The notes beneath the pieces are model-generated. The model saw only the letters and a program-made list of their open reading frames with translations. It did no database searches and was not told where the DNA came from. Position numbers and translations under genes: made by a program. From an uncultured Parabacteroides sp. (lineage in GTDB: Bacteria; Bacteroidota; Bacteroidia; Bacteroidales; Tannerellaceae), in NCBI GenBank assembly GCA_900552415.1, contig USAD01000091.1:1-9375 (forward strand): a DNA stretch of 9,375 nucleotides. The letters run 5' to 3'. Position 1 is the first letter of the stretch. Each line of letters begins with the position of its first letter. Positions 5,993-9,375 of the stretch are shown here, piece by piece.

Positions 5993-8317
5993 TCAGCCCT
6001 TGGTTGCCTCTTTCTTCACCTGGCGGTGATTGTTGCTGAGGATAAGGGTTGACGGCATTGACTGCAGGGCAGAGACCTTTTGTTCGGAGAGCGTATTCCA
6101 GCTCTTGTAGCTGATCAACATGAAGTTGAAGTCGTTGAACAAATGGGCGGTCAATTTCTTTTCCGGACTCACGAGCAGGCCATTGGTCGTCTCGTTAGCT
6201 TCAGACAGGGCTGTTTTGATCTGCTCACTTTCCTCATTGTTCCCATTATATAAATTAAGGAGAGTAGCCTTGCCACACGTTGTCCGGAGCAATGTTTTAG
6301 CGTAATCGATCAGGAACAGGTCGTCCGCTGAGTTGATAATGACGATGGCATTGGTCGCTTTCACGAAATTGCGGTTGACAAACACGCCGACAGGACATTG
6401 TGTCTGCTCGATGAATAACTTGGTCTTATCCTTTAATAAGGAGCCGGGGTAGAACCAAGACTCGGGCGCTTTGAACCGCTTCAGGAAACGGTTGTAGAAA
6501 GAGGTACGGTATCGGTTCGCCGCGATATCATCCGGCGTATTACTCAGGGAGATGCCCGCTCCGACAAGCAAGAAATCAAATCCTTCGTTATTGACAATGT
6601 TGCAGATATCTAATCCGGCATTGTCTGATATCTCATAGCGGGTATGGATTTGAAGTCCCAGTTTTTTGGCGCCATAGAGGATCGGGCCAAAACTGACCTC
6701 CTCAAAATTGTCCGTATGCAAGGGATTGACATCCGAGCCGACGGTTAAGTGCAAGGCTGTCAGATCCAACTTGTTTTTCCCTTGGGCAAACATCTGATAA
6801 GCCACGTCGAGCATGATCTGGCCATTGCCCGCACGCCCGAACGACAGCAATACCTTGAAAAGGCCCATCTCGTTTTTCTTGCGTTTTTGCTCGATAATCT
6901 TGTCGTGCGTCTTGTAGCAGAATTTGATGAAGGAGACAAGAGGTGTCGTCATGAACGTTGTTACGAGGGTCATGATGACCAGCATGACGAAAATGGAGGG
7001 CGTAAGTATTCCCATCTCATAACCTATGGTCAGGACTACCAATTCCATCAATCCCCGTGTGTTCATCAAAGCGCCGATGTAAAGACTGTCTTTCCAGCTT
7101 TCCCCGACAAAACGAGCGGAGAACATGGCGCCACCAAATTTACCAACGATAGCGACCAATATGAAAATGGTACATAAGATCCATTGCTCAGAGCTATCGA
7201 TTAATCCGATCTCCGTACGCAATCCGGTTGATGCGAAGAACAGTGGTAAGAACAAGGCCAATGAGACATCCTCGACTTTCTCTGTCATGATTTTCCGGAA
7301 CTTGATATTCTCAGGCATGACAACTCCTGCGATGAAGGCGCCGAATAAAGCGTGAAGTCCGAGAATCTCGGTAAAATAGGATGAGATGACGAGCAGCAAA
7401 AGGATGAAAGCGACGATTCCCTTATCGATAACCTCCTTATTGTGGTATATTTGTCCGACCATACGAAGGAAAGGACGGATGGCCAGGAACATGATAACAA
7501 TATACAGGATCGAGAAACCAATGTTGTAAACCGCACTAAGCATGGTTCCGGCCTGTGCGATCGCTATGACTACAGCCAAAAGACACCATGCCGTTATATC
7601 TCCATTCGCCGCGCTCGCTAAGGTAATAACACCTAAGTGAGTTTTGGTGAGACCTTTCTCCTGGATAATTCTCGCTAAGACAGGAAAAGCGGTGATGCTC
7701 ATCGCAATTCCAATAAAGAGAGCGAAAGAAAGGAACGGTATGCTTTTATCCGCATATTTTTCATAAACGAAATAGGCCGTGAGCATTCCAAAAAAGAAGG
7801 GGACGATTGTGCTGGTGTGACTAATCAGGATCGTCTCATTCAACTTTTGCCGGATTTCAGTGAGGTTCAGTTCCATTCCAATGGCGAACATGAACAGTAT
7901 CAATCCGAACTGGCTCAATATCGTGATGTTTCCCAATGACTCAATAGGGAACAGGAAGGCGGATGCCTCTGGAGAAATATTACCCAAGACAGATGGGCCG
8001 AGGACAATTCCTGCCAGGATTTCACCAATAACCGTTGGCTGGCCGATTTTCTTGAAAAGCCAACCAAAGATGCGGCATGTGACCAATATGGCGATGATTT
8101 GCAGAAGAAGAATACCAAGCGAAGATTTTATGTTCTCAAGCAACAGGCCACGAAAGAGCACGAAACCTTCGCTTAGATTCTTTGGGGAATCATAAGACGA
8201 GGATATCGCGTTCGTGATTTGCTGGCTCTCACCCTCTTTGGCGACAAGATACATCAACGAACCGAAAACAAGGATTATTGTCACATAAAAGGCGACACTT
8301 TTGATATTTTTGCTCAT
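5993..8317 (-). CDS. CPA2-family cation/proton antiporter with C-terminal USP-like tail (774 aa)
   Basis: This is an inner-membrane exchanger of Na+ or K+ for H+, Na_H_Exchanger fold. A first hydrophobic segment (about 9-26) is followed by a polar stretch and then the transport domain (about 57-465). Family landmarks are GQPTVIGEILAGIVLGPSVLG (starting at 92), QFGLILFMFAIGMEL (136-150), the discontinuous-helix region near 232-245 with the presumed ion-binding Asp240, and ALFGAFIAGVVMP (323-335). At the usual Asn-Asp, Asp-Asp or Gln-Asp position this protein has Gly239-Asp240. The cytoplasmic tail (about 485-774) looks like two USP-like alpha/beta units, starting near KVLLSFGRAGNGQ (488-500) and TNAIVIINSADD (655-666), as in CHX-type plant and bacterial proteins; this is probably regulatory. 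The ATG at 8317 follows AGAGAGGAA, a purine-rich sequence very close to the start, and a good promoter. Ion selectivity cannot be read from the sequence. Confidence 0.92.
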   Translation of the reverse strand: MSKNIKSVAFYVTIILVFGSLMYLVAKEGESQQITNAISSSYDSPKNLSEGFVLFRGLLLENIKSSLGILLLQIIAILVTCRIFGWLFKKIGQPTVIGEILAGIVLGPSVLGNISPEASAFLFPIESLGNITILSQFGLILFMFAIGMELNLTEIRQKLNETILISHTSTIVPFFFGMLTAYFVYEKYADKSIPFLSFALFIGIAMSITAFPVLARIIQEKGLTKTHLGVITLASAANGDITAWCLLAVVIAIAQAGTMLSAVYNIGFSILYIVIMFLAIRPFLRMVGQIYHNKEVIDKGIVAFILLLLVISSYFTEILGLHALFGAFIAGVVMPENIKFRKIMTEKVEDVSLALFLPLFFASTGLRTEIGLIDSSEQWILCTIFILVAIVGKFGGAMFSARFVGESWKDSLYIGALMNTRGLMELVVLTIGYEMGILTPSIFVMLVIMTLVTTFMTTPLVSFIKFCYKTHDKIIEQKRKKNEMGLFKVLLSFGRAGNGQIMLDVAYQMFAQGKNKLDLTALHLTVGSDVNPLHTDNFEEVSFGPILYGAKKLGLQIHTRYEISDNAGLDICNIVNNEGFDFLLVGAGISLSNTPDDIAANRYRTSFYNRFLKRFKAPESWFYPGSLLKDKTKLFIEQTQCPVGVFVNRNFVKATNAIVIINSADDLFLIDYAKTLLRTTCGKATLLNLYNGNNEESEQIKTALSEANETTNGLLVSPEKKLTAHLFNDFNFMLISYKSWNTLSEQKVSALQSMPSTLILSNNHRQVKKEATKG

Positions 8318-8335
8318 TTCCTCTCTCGTTTAACG

Positions 8336-8367
8336 CGAATATAAAAAATCTTGTTCGTAAAATCAAA
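8336..8367 (-). promoter_or_regulatory. Promoter of the antiporter gene
   Basis: On the minus strand TTTG (8364-8367) is followed by a 20-nt spacer and TATATTCG (8336-8343), close to the Bacteroidetes consensus of TTTG, 19-21 nt, TAnnTTtG. The predicted leader is about 12-15 nt and contains the purine-rich AGAGAGGAA before the ATG at 8317. This is the best promoter match in the window. Confidence 0.65.
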
Positions 8368-8485
8368 GGCTTTTTATTCTCTTTTAATATCCCTTTTTTA
8401 CTTTCGATACTTTGTTATCTGATTGCCTCTTTCTTGAATTTAAGAATTGTATGGGTTTGGTTACAGGAATTTGGTTTTTTATTTA

Positions 8486-8493
8486 TATCTTTG
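8486..8493 (+). promoter_or_regulatory. -7 box of the glgB promoter
   Basis: TATCTTTG matches the Bacteroidetes -7 element TAnnTTTG exactly and lies 25 nt before the glgB ATG at 8519. TTTGG occurs upstream at 8456 and 8470, but the spacers (26 and 12 nt) do not fit the expected 19-21 nt, so the -33 element is unclear. The leader is A/T-rich without a Shine-Dalgarno sequence. Confidence 0.55.
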
Positions 8494-8518
8494 CTGAATA
8501 ACCAATTATATATTAATC

Positions 8519-9375
8519 ATGGAGTCTCTAAATTTGATTAAGAATGATCCTTGGCTAGCCCCCTATGAGTCGGCTATTGAAGGTCGTTATCAATATGTTA
8601 TTGATAAGGAGAAAAGCCTGACGAATAACGGTAAGCAAACCTTGTCTGAAATGGCGTCCGGATATCTTTATTTCGGATTACATAAAACAGCAAAAGGTTG
8701 GATATTCAGGGAATGGGCCCCCAACGCCACAGCTATTTATCTGATCGGTACGTTCAACGATTGGCAAAAGAATGAAAAATATAAGCTGAAAAAGAAAGCG
8801 AATGGTGTTTGGGAAATATCTTTGGCCGAAAAGCTTTTGTGTCATGGTGACTTGTTCAAGTTGCTGGTTGAGTGGGATGGCGGTTCTGGCGAGCGTATTC
8901 CGGCATGGATACGTCGGGTAGTTCAAGATCCGGAAACAAAGATCTTTAGTGCCCAGGTATGGAATCCAGAAGTCCCATATAAATTTAAGAATCGGAAATT
9001 CAAGCCGAAAAAATCTCCCCTTTTGATTTATGAATGCCATATTGGTATGGGAACGAATGAGGAGAAAGTTGGTTCCTATGATGAGTTTCGGCAGAACGTG
9101 TTGCCTCGTGTGGCGAAGGATGGTTATAACGCTATACAGATTATGGCTATTCAGGAGCATCCTTATTATGGCTCATTTGGTTATCATGTCAGTAGCTTTT
9201 TCGCTGCCTCTTCCCGTTTTGGTACACCCGAGGATTTGAAACGCTTGATTGATGAGGCTCATGGTTTAGGTATATCGGTGATTATGGATATTGTCCATAG
9301 TCATGCGGTGAAGAACGAGATAGACGGATTAGGTCGTTTTGATGGTTCCTATTCCCAATATTTCCATCAGGGAGA
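8519..9375 (+). CDS. glgB: 1,4-alpha-glucan branching enzyme, eukaryote-like type, 5' part (285 codons visible)
   Basis: The reading frame is open from the ATG at 8519 to the window edge, so the gene is partial only because the window ends. The enzyme would cut alpha-1,4 glucan chains and rejoin them as alpha-1,6 branches in glycogen synthesis (cytoplasm). Residues about 55-150 look like the CBM48 carbohydrate-binding domain, including WIFREWAPNATAIYLIGTFNDW (from 61). The GH13 barrel begins near LLIYECHIGM (168-177). HPYYGSFGYHVSSFFAASSRFGTP (from 214) and conserved region I, DIVHSH (257-262), are typical of the branching enzymes of plants, animals and Bacteroidetes rather than E. coli GlgB. 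The catalytic nucleophile and acid/base lie beyond the window. It is divergent from the antiporter gene, with 201 bp between the start codons. The residues MESLNLIKNDPWLAPYE at the start match the family's usual N-terminal helix, supporting this ATG. Confidence 0.95.
   Translation, partial: MESLNLIKNDPWLAPYESAIEGRYQYVIDKEKSLTNNGKQTLSEMASGYLYFGLHKTAKGWIFREWAPNATAIYLIGTFNDWQKNEKYKLKKKANGVWEISLAEKLLCHGDLFKLLVEWDGGSGERIPAWIRRVVQDPETKIFSAQVWNPEVPYKFKNRKFKPKKSPLLIYECHIGMGTNEEKVGSYDEFRQNVLPRVAKDGYNAIQIMAIQEHPYYGSFGYHVSSFFAASSRFGTPEDLKRLIDEAHGLGISVIMDIVHSHAVKNEIDGLGRFDGSYSQYFHQG

Noticed and set aside
8678..9160. 160-codon minus-strand frame opposite glgB
   Set aside because: Antisense to a strongly recognised branching enzyme; no promoter, no recognisable domain.

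Overview
The window looks like chromosomal DNA from a Bacteroidales bacterium, most likely Parabacteroides or a close relative. Four things point there: a lipoprotein signal peptide with Cys-Asn after cleavage, start codons with little or no Shine-Dalgarno sequence, promoter-like TTTG / TAnnTTtG boxes (the Bacteroidetes primary sigma pattern), and a eukaryote-like glycogen branching enzyme. The genus is inferred from general resemblance, not from a database search.

Layout. Positions 1-85 hold a strong hairpin terminator. Four genes follow on the minus strand. Read in transcription order from right to left they are: a CPA2-type cation/proton antiporter (8317-5993), a putative transporter of the aspartate:alanine exchanger family (5917-4250), an ABCG-type ABC transporter fused to an N-terminal TerB-like region (3874-956), and a small lipoprotein (919-86). 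Divergently on the plus strand, the first 285 codons of a 1,4-alpha-glucan branching enzyme (glgB) start at 8519 and run off the window.

The antiporter and exchanger genes are 75 bp apart and could be co-transcribed, although a -7-like box also precedes the second. The ABC transporter and lipoprotein genes are 36 bp apart, share the terminator at 30-62 and probably form a two-gene unit; a candidate internal promoter for the lipoprotein lies in the last codons of the ABC gene. The 201-bp divergent region 8318-8518 carries a near-consensus promoter for the antiporter and a -7 box for glgB.

The most unusual structure is intergenic. Between the exchanger stop codon and the ABC transporter promoter (about 4056-4239) there is an array with an exact 41-bp period, made of nested inverted repeats. 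Nine GATC sites fall at alternating 21- and 20-bp steps, and five CGTAYG-type cores fall at exact 41-bp steps. It ends in a perfect 26-bp palindrome 10 bp from the exchanger stop codon. The period is not a multiple of three, so the short reading frames crossing it are not believable genes. It may be a stack of RNA hairpins in the 3' untranslated region, a helically phased protein-binding array, or a dispersed or variable repeat. Apart from this array, the region looks like ordinary housekeeping and membrane-transport chromosome, with no sign of mobile elements, CRISPR or RNA genes.
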